A stretch of DNA of 27,927 bases from Candidatus Methanoplasma sp. (lineage in GTDB: Archaea; Thermoplasmatota; Thermoplasmata; Methanomassiliicoccales; Methanomethylophilaceae), in the NCBI GenBank assembly GCA_031261625.1, contig JAISJG010000014.1, positions 1 through 27,927 on the forward strand, read 5' to 3'. The translations under genes were made by a program, and so were the position numbers. The notes beneath the pieces were generated by a model. The model worked only from the letters and a program-made list of their open reading frames with translations. It searched no databases and was not told the origin of the DNA. Positions 16,860-23,970 of this stretch are shown here, piece after piece; positions within the stretch are counted from its first letter, which is position 1; the number at the start of each line of letters is the position of its first letter.

Positions 16860-17410
16860 AGCTCAAGGTCATAACATCGAATCCCGGAAAGGTGAGGGAA
16901 TACCAGCTTGCTTTCGACGGTCTCGGAATAGAGATGGAACATTACCGCCTGCCTTACGATGAAATTCAGACATCGGATCTCGAAGAGGTCGTCTCCAAAG
17001 GAATGGATGAGATCAGGAAAAAAGGCATCGGGGATTTCATCATCGATGATTCCGGCATTTTCGTTGATGGCCTCAAAGGATTTCCCGGCGTCTGGTCCGC
17101 TTATGCCCAGAAAACGATCGGCAACAAAGGTATACTGAAACTCCTCTCTGATTCTGAGAACAGATCGGCAAGATTCAGATGCTGCATCGGATGTGACATA
17201 AACGGGAGAACGATCATAGTCACCGGCGAGTGTGTCGGAACCATTCTCAACAAAGAACAGGGTGACGGCGGATTCGGTTTCGACCCTATATTCAGCATGG
17301 ACGGGGAAAGATCCTTCGCGGAGATATCCACGGAAGAAAAGAACGGATATTCCCACCGCGGGAATGCCGTCAGACTCCTCATCGACGCTCTGAAGCAAGA
17401 AACAAATTAA
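16856..17410 (+). CDS. rdgB: XTP/dITP pyrophosphatase (RdgB/HAM1), probable CTG start
   Basis: This enzyme removes non-canonical purine nucleotides (XTP, dITP) by hydrolysis to the monophosphate. The motifs are SNPGK (substrate and metal loop, about residues 8-12), DDSGIFVDGLKGFPGVWSA, GFGFDPIF and YSHRGNA. The first in-frame ATG or GTG (GTG at 16892) would cut off the essential SNPGK loop. No ATG, GTG or TTG lies at a suitable place upstream. The CTG at 16856 gives the family N-terminus (LKLKVITSNPGKV, 184 residues). It lies 7 nt after GGGGGA and overlaps the bud32 stop as CTGA. The gene is otherwise normal. Confidence 0.9.
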   Translation: MKLKVITSNPGKVREYQLAFDGLGIEMEHYRLPYDEIQTSDLEEVVSKGMDEIRKKGIGDFIIDDSGIFVDGLKGFPGVWSAYAQKTIGNKGILKLLSDSENRSARFRCCIGCDINGRTIIVTGECVGTILNKEQGDGGFGFDPIFSMDGERSFAEISTEEKNGYSHRGNAVRLLIDALKQETN

Positions 17411-17446
17411 AACCAGATTGTACATTATGGGCCAGAGGGGCTTTAT

Positions 17447-18451
17447 TTGGCCAGCATCATCGAGGTCCGCGGTCTTGCGAAAGAATACAATAAGAGCGTA
17501 CGCGCGGTCAACGATATCAGCTTCGATGTTCATGAGGGCGAGGTATTCGGATTCCTGGGCCCCAACGGTGCCGGGAAGAGTACCACGATCTCGATGATCA
17601 CAACACTTCTCACGCCCACGGAAGGTACTATACTGATCGACGGAAAAGATTCCGTTAAAAACTCGGATGCCGTCAGGAAGATGATCGGCCTTGTGCCCCA
17701 GGACCTCACATCGGATGATGATCTGTCGGGAAGGGAGAATCTTCTTCTTCAGGCCGATCTGTACAACGTTCCGAAATCTGTTGCCAGAGAACGCAGCAAG
17801 GAACTTCTTTCGATGGTTCAGCTGGATGAGGCCGCCGACCGTCTGGTGGATACGTACTCCGGAGGAATGAGGAAGAGATTGGAACTCATCGAAGGACTGA
17901 TCCACCGGCCCAAGATACTTTTCCTTGACGAACCGACGCTCGGCCTGGACGTCCAGACCCGTAAGATAATATGGGATTACATCAAAAAACTGAAGGAAGA
18001 CAACAACATGACCGTCTTCCTGACCACCCACTATCTCGAGGAAGCCGACTCCCTCTGCGACAGGATCGCGATTGTCGATGAGGGGAAAATAAAGATCATC
18101 GGAACGCCGGACGAACTGAAAGCATCCCTCGGCGGGGACAAAGTGGATGTGGATATCCATGATCCCGTCGATGTCACCAAACGCCTGTCATCTTTACCCG
18201 GTGTCCAAGAGGTCACGAACAACGGCACCATATACACCATAAGGACCACGGACGGGGACGCCACCATGTGCGATGTGCTGTCCGAAGCGACCAACGGCAA
18301 ATGGAAGATCGTCCACGCGGACATCAAACGTCCGAGCATGAACGAGGTTTTCCTCCGGTACACCGGAAAGAACCTCCACGATAACAATGCCGAATCCAGC
18401 AGAGAGGATTCCATCAGACAGAACGCCCAGAGCAGACGGAGGAAGAAGTAA
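17447..18451 (+). CDS. ABC transporter ATP-binding protein, DrrA-like
   Basis: This is the nucleotide-binding subunit of an ABC-2 type exporter, 334 residues. Walker A GPNGAGKST is at 38-46, Q-loop VPQD near 83-86, signature YSGGMRKRLE at 137-146, Walker B ILFLDEPTLGLD at 157-168 and the H-loop TTHYLEEAD at 193-201. The C-terminal 100 residues are the DrrA-type regulatory domain. The start is a TTG at 17447 with GAGGGG 6 nt upstream; the nearby ATG at 17428 is in another frame. It abuts the permease gene (TAATG overlap). Substrate is unknown; relatives export drugs, lipids or polysaccharide precursors. Confidence 0.92.
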   Translation: MASIIEVRGLAKEYNKSVRAVNDISFDVHEGEVFGFLGPNGAGKSTTISMITTLLTPTEGTILIDGKDSVKNSDAVRKMIGLVPQDLTSDDDLSGRENLLLQADLYNVPKSVARERSKELLSMVQLDEAADRLVDTYSGGMRKRLELIEGLIHRPKILFLDEPTLGLDVQTRKIIWDYIKKLKEDNNMTVFLTTHYLEEADSLCDRIAIVDEGKIKIIGTPDELKASLGGDKVDVDIHDPVDVTKRLSSLPGVQEVTNNGTIYTIRTTDGDATMCDVLSEATNGKWKIVHADIKRPSMNEVFLRYTGKNLHDNNAESSREDSIRQNAQSRRRKK

Positions 18452-19260
18452 TGGGCGCATACTACAGGGCGGTCATATCCCTCACATCGAGGGAGATGAA
18501 GCACTGGTACAGGAACAGGATGCAGATCCTCATCACCATAGTTCAGCCGTTGGTGTGGTTGGGACTGTTCGGATTCGCCATACAGCCGTTCGTTGTCATG
18601 AGGGGTTTCGAATCGTACCCCGAATATTTCGATTTCCTTTCCATCGGTATCGTCATCGCCACGGCACTCACGACATCCATGACCGGCGGTATGTCGATCG
18701 TCTGGGACAGAAGGTTCGGATTCCTGGAGAAACTCAGGGCGGCCCCGATCCCCAGAGGAGCTGTACCGCTTTCGAGGATCCTTGCGGCCACCATTAAATC
18801 CGTGATACAGGCAGTGATCGTCCTGGCGGTCGCATTATTGCTGGGACTGGAACTTCATGGCATATCTATTGTCAGCATCGGGATACTTCTGTTCTCTGTC
18901 GTATGTATCGCGCTCATATTCTCGTCCGTGTTCGTTGCTTTAGGTCTGGTCATCAAATCGTTCGATACGTACATGACACTGAACACACTTCTCAATATGC
19001 CGCTGATGTTCGTGTCCGGTGTGATGTTCCCGACAGAGAGATTCCCGGATATCCTGAGGATTGTAGCGGATCTGAACCCGCTGACGTATGCGGCGGATGC
19101 CGTCAGAAGAACATCTCTTGATCCTGCATGGATGGGTAATGGGACGCTTTCGGTCCCTGAGATCGGATTGGACGGGGATCTTATCATCATAGCTGTGGTC
19201 GCGGTCATTGCGGTAACGCTGGGAATGGCATTCGCCAGAAGGGCACTCCGGCAGGAATGA
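18451..19260 (+). CDS. ABC-2 type transporter permease, DrrB-like
   Basis: This 269-residue integral membrane protein is the partner of the ATP-binding protein encoded just upstream. The N-terminus has an amphipathic stretch (LTSREMKHWYRNRMQ) and then about six hydrophobic helices. The conserved region between helices 2 and 3 (RRFGFLEKLRAAPIPRGAVPLSRILA) is the coupling motif of DrrB-type permeases. The segment SGVMFPTERFPDILRIVADLNPLTYAADAVR, given here in family terms as FPxxxxPxxLxxxxxxNPLTYxxDAxR, is the ABC-2 signature near residues 190-220. Its substrate cannot be inferred. Confidence 0.9.
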   Translation: MGAYYRAVISLTSREMKHWYRNRMQILITIVQPLVWLGLFGFAIQPFVVMRGFESYPEYFDFLSIGIVIATALTTSMTGGMSIVWDRRFGFLEKLRAAPIPRGAVPLSRILAATIKSVIQAVIVLAVALLLGLELHGISIVSIGILLFSVVCIALIFSSVFVALGLVIKSFDTYMTLNTLLNMPLMFVSGVMFPTERFPDILRIVADLNPLTYAADAVRRTSLDPAWMGNGTLSVPEIGLDGDLIIIAVVAVIAVTLGMAFARRALRQE

Positions 19261-19270
19261 AGGGTAAACC

Positions 19271-19279
19271 TTAATATCT
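19271..19279 (+). promoter_or_regulatory. TATA box of the tRNA-Pro gene
   Basis: TTAATATCT lies 23-31 bp upstream of the tRNA 5' end. Confidence 0.5.
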
Positions 19280-19301
19280 TCAGCATTATCAAGGCTGATA
19301 A

Positions 19302-19374
19302 GGGTCTATGGGCTAGCTTGGTATACTTGTGGCTTTGGGAGCCATTGACTCCGGTTCAAATCCGGATAGACCCA
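19302..19374 (+). tRNA. tRNA-Pro (anticodon UGG)
   Basis: The acceptor stem GGGTCTA pairs with TAGACCC, the T-arm is TCCGG-TTCAAAT-CCGGA, and the anticodon arm GTGGC-TTTGGGA-GCCAT places TGG at positions 34-36. The D-loop AGCTTGGTA is normal, but the D-stem is weak, with mismatches at 12-23 and 13-22. The discriminator is A73 and CCA is not encoded. The gene forms the left border of an accessory stretch, which suits an integration hotspot. I could not find a duplicate of its 3' end in this window. Confidence 0.93.
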
Positions 19375-19440
19375 CTATTCTCTTCAATTGAAAAATGATG
19401 GAGACCTCTCTCATTATCGCTCAAAAAACAATTCATTTTC

Positions 19441-19509
19441 GTTGCATTTCTCCCCCTAAACAAGTTGCATTTCTCCCCCTAAATAAGTTGCATTTCTCCC
19501 CCTAAACAA
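19441..19509. repeat. Three tandem 23-bp repeats
   Basis: Copies at 19441-19463, 19464-19486 and 19487-19509 begin GTTGCATTTCTCCCCCTAAA and end CAA or TAA; copies 1 and 3 are identical and copy 2 differs by one base. The array is followed at once by a TATA-like GATAAATAG (19510-19518) and then by the remnant of a DUF4143 ATPase gene. This is the same order seen at the intact ATPase genes. Confidence 0.9.
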
Positions 19510-19524
19510 GATAAATAGTGATAA

Positions 19525-19638
19525 GCCAGAGTAACATCGGAACCATCGTTCCTTGCCATACTCACCGCATCGGGACGTACCGGTTACACCCGCGAAGACG
19601 GAATCCGTGTGATCCCGTTGGATTGCCTCGGACCTTAA
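19525..19638 (+). pseudogene. C-terminal remnant of a DUF4143 ATPase gene
   Basis: One frame reads SEPSFLAILTASGRTGYTR, then EDGIRVIPLDCLGP and TAA. The ATPase at 75-1373 ends KPSFLAVLSAGGGVAYTR, then DDGVIIVPIDKLGP. More than half of these positions are identical, the length is the same and both stop at the same point. Only about 37 codons remain. The frame is closed by a stop at 19522 and there is no start, so the gene lost nearly all of its body while the promoter-side repeat array and the 3' end stayed. Confidence 0.8.
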
Positions 19639-20045
19639 CATTATGTCTGAATCTATTTTGCATTCTTTAAAGAATATTTATCTTAAACTGCAAAAAAACT
19701 ATGATTATTCTTAATTTAATTTTCAGTATTATTCGGTTTGTAAACCATTCTGCAGTGATAAGAGATTTACTTCCATTTTTCAAACATTATTCACTCAAAT
19801 TATCACCATAACGAACTGTATATGCCATCGATTTCCATATCTATGTGATATTATGATCGAGCGATAATCTGTCCATAATATTCACATTGAGAATATAATT
19901 ATCAAATCCCATTAAATAATCTTCAAGGAGATAAATGCATATCTGAATAAATATCAGGAAATCAAGGGGAATGCATGATTTACGGTCGTGAGATTAATCC
20001 GTCTAAATGATGATTTGGATGATCGTTTTCATGCTTGAGGCGACC
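19639..20045. promoter_or_regulatory. AT-rich 400-bp region upstream of the NifH-like gene
   Basis: This is the longest non-coding stretch in the window and clearly more AT-rich than its flanks. It holds an inverted repeat GGTTTGTAAACC (19735-19746), a partial dyad CTGAATAAATATCAG (19943-19957), and several TATA-like words. Near the gene there is a candidate start site after TCTAAATGA (about 20002-20010). I see no GGAA-N6-TTCC element of the NrpR type. Regulation of the nitrogenase-like genes from here is inferred. Confidence 0.4.
19975..20010 (+). other. Possible 11-codon upstream mini-ORF
   Basis: ATG at 19975 follows AAGGGGAATGC and encodes [11 protein letters not shown]. Its TGA overlaps an ATG at 20007 (ATGA) that is in frame with the NifH-like gene 13 codons upstream of its preferred start. 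This could be a leader peptide or chance. Confidence 0.25.
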
Positions 20046-20924
20046 ATGGCAAAGAAAATCAAACAGATAGCAATTTACGGAAAAGGCGGGATCGGAAAAT
20101 CAACGACCACATCGAACATCACAGCCGCATTGAGCGAAGCAGGATACAACGTGATGCAGTTCGGTTGTGATCCGAAAAGCGATTCCACGAACACCCTGAG
20201 GGGAGGAACATATATCCCCACGGTTCTCGACACGTTGAGAGAGAAAACAAAAGTGGATGCCCACGAAGTGATCTACGAAGGATTCAACGGAATCCACTGC
20301 GTCGAAGCAGGCGGACCCGCACCCGGAGTCGGATGCGCCGGAAGAGGCATCATAACTGCTGTTCAATTTTTCAAACAGCAGAATATCTATGAAGAACTTG
20401 ATCTTGACGTGGTTCTTTACGACGTCCTCGGTGATGTCGTCTGCGGAGGTTTTGCCGTCCCTATCAGAGAAGGGATCGCACAGCACGTCTTCACCGTATC
20501 ATCTGCGGATTTCATGTCGATCTACGCTTCTAACAACCTGTTCAAAGGTATCAGCAGCTACTCCAAATCCGGAGGAGCACTGCTCGGCGGTGTCATCGCG
20601 AACTCGATCAACCAGCCTTATTCGAAGAACATCGTCGATGATTTCGTGAAAAGAACAAGCACCCAGGTGCTGGAATATGTTCCCAGGTCCACGACCGTCA
20701 CCCAAAGCGAGCTTCAGGGAAAGACCGTCATCGAGGCGGCCCCCGATTCCGCGCAGGCAGATGTTTACAGAAGCCTTGCGAAGAAGATCGCAGCCCACAC
20801 CGAGTCCAAGGTCCCCACACCGCTGGAGATCTCTCAGCTGAGGGACTGGGCAAGATCATGGGGAACCCAGCTTCTCGAGCTCGAGAAACAGAACGGGGCA
20901 TTGGAGACGCTCATAAAGGTCTGA
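20046..20924 (+). CDS. NifH-like ATP-dependent reductase (nitrogenase-like component 2)
   Basis: The 292-residue protein is a P-loop iron-sulfur reductase that, as a homodimer with one [4Fe-4S] cluster, passes electrons to a NifDK-like partner on ATP hydrolysis. Walker A GKGGIGKS is at 12-19. The cluster ligands are Cys97 (GVGCAGRG) and Cys133 ([10 protein letters not shown]). Arg100, the ADP-ribosylation site in NifH, is kept. Switch I region [10 protein letters not shown] and switch [11 protein letters not shown] are intact. I start at 20046 ([15 protein letters not shown]); an in-frame ATG at 20007 would add a hydrophobic 13-residue extension not seen in the family. It is the only reductase gene here for two component-1 pairs and lies 7 bp before D1. 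CfbC is related but works with CfbD alone. Confidence 0.93.
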   Translation: MAKKIKQIAIYGKGGIGKSTTTSNITAALSEAGYNVMQFGCDPKSDSTNTLRGGTYIPTVLDTLREKTKVDAHEVIYEGFNGIHCVEAGGPAPGVGCAGRGIITAVQFFKQQNIYEELDLDVVLYDVLGDVVCGGFAVPIREGIAQHVFTVSSADFMSIYASNNLFKGISSYSKSGGALLGGVIANSINQPYSKNIVDDFVKRTSTQVLEYVPRSTTVTQSELQGKTVIEAAPDSAQADVYRSLAKKIAAHTESKVPTPLEISQLRDWARSWGTQLLELEKQNGALETLIKV

Positions 20925-20931
20925 GGTCTAA

Positions 20932-22518
20932 ATGACAAGGATCAATCTTGATACGACCGCGGTCGAAAGCCGCGAACAGCGTCTCGGAACAATCGTCAGC
21001 TGGCACGGAACGGCAAAAGAGCTGTCCGAACTGTCCGGATATTCCAGAGGAAGCGGTTGCGGACGCGGGCTTAAGTGTAGTCTGTGCGAAGAAAGCGGGC
21101 CTTTCAGCCAGAGTTCCGGATGTACCGATGCCATGGCAGAATGTCAGGCGGGAAACATCAGGAATGCGGTCCTGATCAAACATTCGCCACTGGGATGTTC
21201 CTCCTTCCAGGTGGCGCTCAACATGATCTACCGTTACGGACTGGCTATGCGCGGACATAAGGTCGAGAGCATCAACGTCACCTCCACCAATCTCGGTGAG
21301 GAGGACATGGTGTTCGGCGGCATAGATAAACTGAAACTCACCATTGAGGATGTCTGGGATCGTTATCACCCTCAGGCTATATTCGTAGGAACAGCATGCG
21401 CAACCGCCATCATCGGTGACGATATAGACAGCGTTTCTGCAGAATATACGGAGAAACTCGGTATTCCCGTCATTCCGATGCACTGTGAAGGATTCAGGTC
21501 CAAACACTGGTCCACCGGATTCGACGCATCGCAGCACGGTATCCTTCGACAGATAGTAAGAAAACCCGATCCCTCGAAAAAACAGGAGGATCTCGTGAAC
21601 GTGATCAGCCTCTGGGGTTCCGATGTATTCACGCCTCTTCTCAAGAATCTCAATCTCAGGGTGAATTACGCAGTGGACATGGCAAGCGTCGACGATCTGG
21701 CACAGATGTCCGAAGCCGCCGCGACCGTAGCATTCTGCAACACCCTCGGAACATACATAGGAGAAGGATTGGAACAGAACTTCGGAGTCCCGCAGGTGAA
21801 TGCTACACAGCCTTACGGCGTAGCCGGGACGGACGAATGGCTGAGAGAACTCGCAAGGATAACCCACCGCGAGGAACTCGCAGAGAAATTCATTGCGAGC
21901 GAACATGAAAGGATAGCACCGATCATTGCCGATCTGAGACAGAAACTCAGCGGACTTCAGGGTTATGTTGCAACGGGATCCGCATACGCACACGGAATGA
22001 TGTGCGTGCTCAGGGAACTGGGAATAGAACTGAAGGGTTCCCAGGTCTTCCATCACGATCCGATATACGACAGCGAGAAACCCGAACAGGACACTCTCGC
22101 GAAACTCATCGATACCTACGGCGACATTCCCGAATTCGCCGTGAGCATAAGACAGCCTTACCAGTTCTACACCACTCTCAAAAGACTGAAACCGGATTTC
22201 ATCACCATAAGACACTCCGGTCTCGCACCGGTGGCCGCCCGCCTCGGGATACCTGCGATACCGCTCGGTGACGAACACCAGTCCATAGGATATCAGGGTG
22301 TGATCAACATAGGATACATCATCCTCGCCGTACTGAACCGCCAGAGATTCTACAAGGACCTTGCAAAACACGTAAGGCTTCCGTACTCCGACTGGTGGGT
22401 CGCGCAGGATGATCCGAACATACTTTCGAAACATCCGGAGTTGATCTGGGAGAACGTCGAATGGACCCCGCCGAGCGATTCACGCAGACATATCGCCATA
22501 CGGGAGGGTATCGAATGA
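20932..22518 (+). CDS. NifD-like nitrogenase-like component 1 alpha chain (D1)
   Basis: This 528-residue protein is a nitrogenase-like alpha subunit. Equivalents of the P-cluster ligands are Cys64 (SSGCTDAM), Cys89 (HSPLGC) and Cys156 (TACATAIIGDD). Cys269 in VAFCNTLGTYIGEGLEQNFG fits NifD Cys275, the cofactor ligand. A His at 449 (GDEHQSIGYQG) lies near where NifD has His442. In CEGFRSKHWSTGFD (185-198) the NifD residues Gln191 and His195 become Trp193 and Phe197. A further N-terminal motif, Cys43-x5-Cys49-x2-Cys52, precedes the core. It sits between the NifH-like gene (7 bp) and K1 (ATGA overlap). A substrate other than N2 is likely. The family may be close to methylthio-alkane reductase, but this is not proven. 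Confidence 0.9.
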   Translation: MTRINLDTTAVESREQRLGTIVSWHGTAKELSELSGYSRGSGCGRGLKCSLCEESGPFSQSSGCTDAMAECQAGNIRNAVLIKHSPLGCSSFQVALNMIYRYGLAMRGHKVESINVTSTNLGEEDMVFGGIDKLKLTIEDVWDRYHPQAIFVGTACATAIIGDDIDSVSAEYTEKLGIPVIPMHCEGFRSKHWSTGFDASQHGILRQIVRKPDPSKKQEDLVNVISLWGSDVFTPLLKNLNLRVNYAVDMASVDDLAQMSEAAATVAFCNTLGTYIGEGLEQNFGVPQVNATQPYGVAGTDEWLRELARITHREELAEKFIASEHERIAPIIADLRQKLSGLQGYVATGSAYAHGMMCVLRELGIELKGSQVFHHDPIYDSEKPEQDTLAKLIDTYGDIPEFAVSIRQPYQFYTTLKRLKPDFITIRHSGLAPVAARLGIPAIPLGDEHQSIGYQGVINIGYIILAVLNRQRFYKDLAKHVRLPYSDWWVAQDDPNILSKHPELIWENVEWTPPSDSRRHIAIREGIE

Positions 22519-23861
22519 CCAAACACCCGACCGCGAAATCCGATTGCGTCACAAGGCCGAGATACGCCTGTTCCATCGGGTCCATGTATTCCGCGATCGC
22601 AATACCCAGAGTGATACCGATAGCACACTGCGGGCCCGGCTGCAACGACAAACAGTACACCGGTCTCGCATACATTAACGGACACCAGGGCGGAGGATAT
22701 GCCGGAGGTGCGGCACCTCCTTGTGTGAACACCAGTGAAAGGGAAGTGGTATTCGGCGGGAACGAGAAACTCAGACAGCTGATACAGGCATCGCTCAAAG
22801 TGATGGATGCCGATCTTTTCGTAGTGACAACGGGATGCATCTCCGATATCGTCGGCGATGATGTACAATCCGTCGTTGGCGAGTTCCAAAGAAGGAACGT
22901 CCCCATAGTCTACGCCGAGACCGGAGGATTCTCCGGGAGCAACTTCATCGGACACCAGAATGTAGTCAGAGCGATCATCGATCAGTTCATAGGAGACTAT
23001 GACGGCGAAAAAGAACCCAGACTTGTGAACGTATGGACAGAACTGCCATACCAGAATCCGTTCTGGAGAGGTGATCTAACCGAAATAAAAAGGATCCTGG
23101 AAGGAATTGGACTGAAAGTGAACATCCTGTTCGGTTACGGGTCCAGAGGCGTAGAGGAATGGAAGACCATCCCCAAAGCACAGTTCAATCTCGTTCTCCA
23201 TACATGGCTCGGAGTATCGGTCGCCGAACACCTGGAGAAGAAGTACGGACAGCCGTTCCTCCACGTACCGGCGATACCTATCGGCTCCATCGAAACGACC
23301 AAGTTCCTGCGCGAAGTGGCGGAATATGCAGGTCTCGACAGAGCAAGGGTGGAAAGATTCATCGAAGCCGAGGAAAGGGAGTATTACAACTACATGGACA
23401 ACTTCTCAGACTTCTATTCCGAATACTATCTGGGTATTCCGTCCGCGGTCGCCGTGGTCACGGACAGTGCCTATGCTTTGTCCGTGACGAAATTCGTTGC
23501 GAACCAACTCGGACTGGTGCCTGTGAAAGTGATACTTACTGAGAATCCGCCCGAAGAATTCCGCGATGCCATACTCAAAGAGTTCCGTGAACTCGGACCC
23601 GATGTTTCTATAACAGATGTGGAATACATCGAGGACGGTTTCATCGTCGATCAGCAGATACGCAAACTTCCGAGGAAACCGGCGGTCATTTTCGGATCGA
23701 CCTGGGACGAAGATACGGCCAAGGAGATCAGAGGAAGGGTTGTGGAGATCGGTTACCCTGCAAGCCGTGAGGTCGTGCTCAACCGTTCGTATGTGGGATA
23801 CAGGGGTGCATTGTCGCTTATGGAATCCCTGTTCTCGGTCGTTGTACGTCTGACACCTTAA
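22515..23861 (+). CDS. NifK-like nitrogenase-like component 1 beta chain (K1)
   Basis: This 448-residue beta-type subunit pairs with D1. Ligands matching NifK Cys70, Cys95 and Cys153 are Cys19 (RYACSIGSMYS), Cys43 (HCGPGC) and Cys108 (VVTTGCISDIVGDD). An extra Cys39 sits in the HCGPGC motif. The ETGGFSGSNFIGH segment corresponds to the NifK region carrying Ser188. Like other NifK-type chains of nitrogenase-like enzymes it is short and lacks the long NifK N-terminal extension. I start at the ATG overlapping the D1 stop. A terminator-like hairpin follows. K2 on the other strand is a paralogue, roughly 60-65% identical by eye. Confidence 0.9.
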   Translation: MTKHPTAKSDCVTRPRYACSIGSMYSAIAIPRVIPIAHCGPGCNDKQYTGLAYINGHQGGGYAGGAAPPCVNTSEREVVFGGNEKLRQLIQASLKVMDADLFVVTTGCISDIVGDDVQSVVGEFQRRNVPIVYAETGGFSGSNFIGHQNVVRAIIDQFIGDYDGEKEPRLVNVWTELPYQNPFWRGDLTEIKRILEGIGLKVNILFGYGSRGVEEWKTIPKAQFNLVLHTWLGVSVAEHLEKKYGQPFLHVPAIPIGSIETTKFLREVAEYAGLDRARVERFIEAEEREYYNYMDNFSDFYSEYYLGIPSAVAVVTDSAYALSVTKFVANQLGLVPVKVILTENPPEEFRDAILKEFRELGPDVSITDVEYIEDGFIVDQQIRKLPRKPAVIFGSTWDEDTAKEIRGRVVEIGYPASREVVLNRSYVGYRGALSLMESLFSVVVRLTP

Positions 23862-23874
23862 AACTTAACAAACC

Positions 23875-23921
23875 CCCGGGAGTGCGATAGCCATAGGCGT
23901 GCTCCCGGGAACGATATTTTT
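23875..23921 (+). terminator. Terminator-like hairpin after K1
   Basis: CCCGGGAG (23875-23882) pairs perfectly with CTCCCGGG (23902-23909), followed by ACGATATTTTT. It starts 13 bp after the K1 stop and closes the H-D1-K1 unit. Confidence 0.65.
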
Positions 23922-23942
23922 GAAAATTCGTACTGAGCGAAG

Positions 23943-23950
23943 TTATATCT
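23943..23950 (+). promoter_or_regulatory. TATA box of the Fic gene
   Basis: TTATATCT lies 21-28 bp before the GTG at 23971, supporting that codon as the start of a leaderless message. Confidence 0.5.
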
Positions 23951-23970
23951 CCGCTTGGACATACCCTTCT

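Noticed and set aside
16202..18160. 652-codon open frame on the minus strand
   Set aside because: It lies antisense to bud32, rdgB and the ABC ATPase gene, all of which have clear family motifs. Its protein has no recognisable domain and contains low-complexity serine and arginine runs typical of a shadow frame.
19441..19509. CRISPR array (also considered for 25052-25161 and 1401-1487)
   Set aside because: Units are tandem or separated by only 5-28 bp, there are at most three copies, and no cas gene is present.
19639..20045. NrpR nitrogen-repressor operator
   Set aside because: No GGAA-N6-TTCC word was found by eye in the region upstream of the NifH-like gene.
20911..22434. 507-codon open frame antisense to D1
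   Set aside because: D1 has all expected cluster ligands. The antisense protein is rich in His, Cys and Val in the pattern of a mirrored coding frame, and a similar shadow appears opposite D2.
20046..23861. Coenzyme F430 enzymes CfbC and CfbD
   Set aside because: CfbD acts as a single NifD-like chain without a NifK partner and is shorter. Here D and K are separate, coupled genes with six P-cluster-type cysteines.
20046..23861. True nitrogenase nifHDK
   Set aside because: Gln191 and His195 of NifD are replaced, K lacks the NifK N-terminal extension, and no nifE, nifN, nifB or nifI genes lie alongside.
20046..23861. Dark-operative protochlorophyllide or chlorophyllide reductase (BchLNB/BchXYZ)
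   Set aside because: No tetrapyrrole photosynthesis genes are present, the organism is a probable methanogen, and a cofactor-type Cys269 is present.
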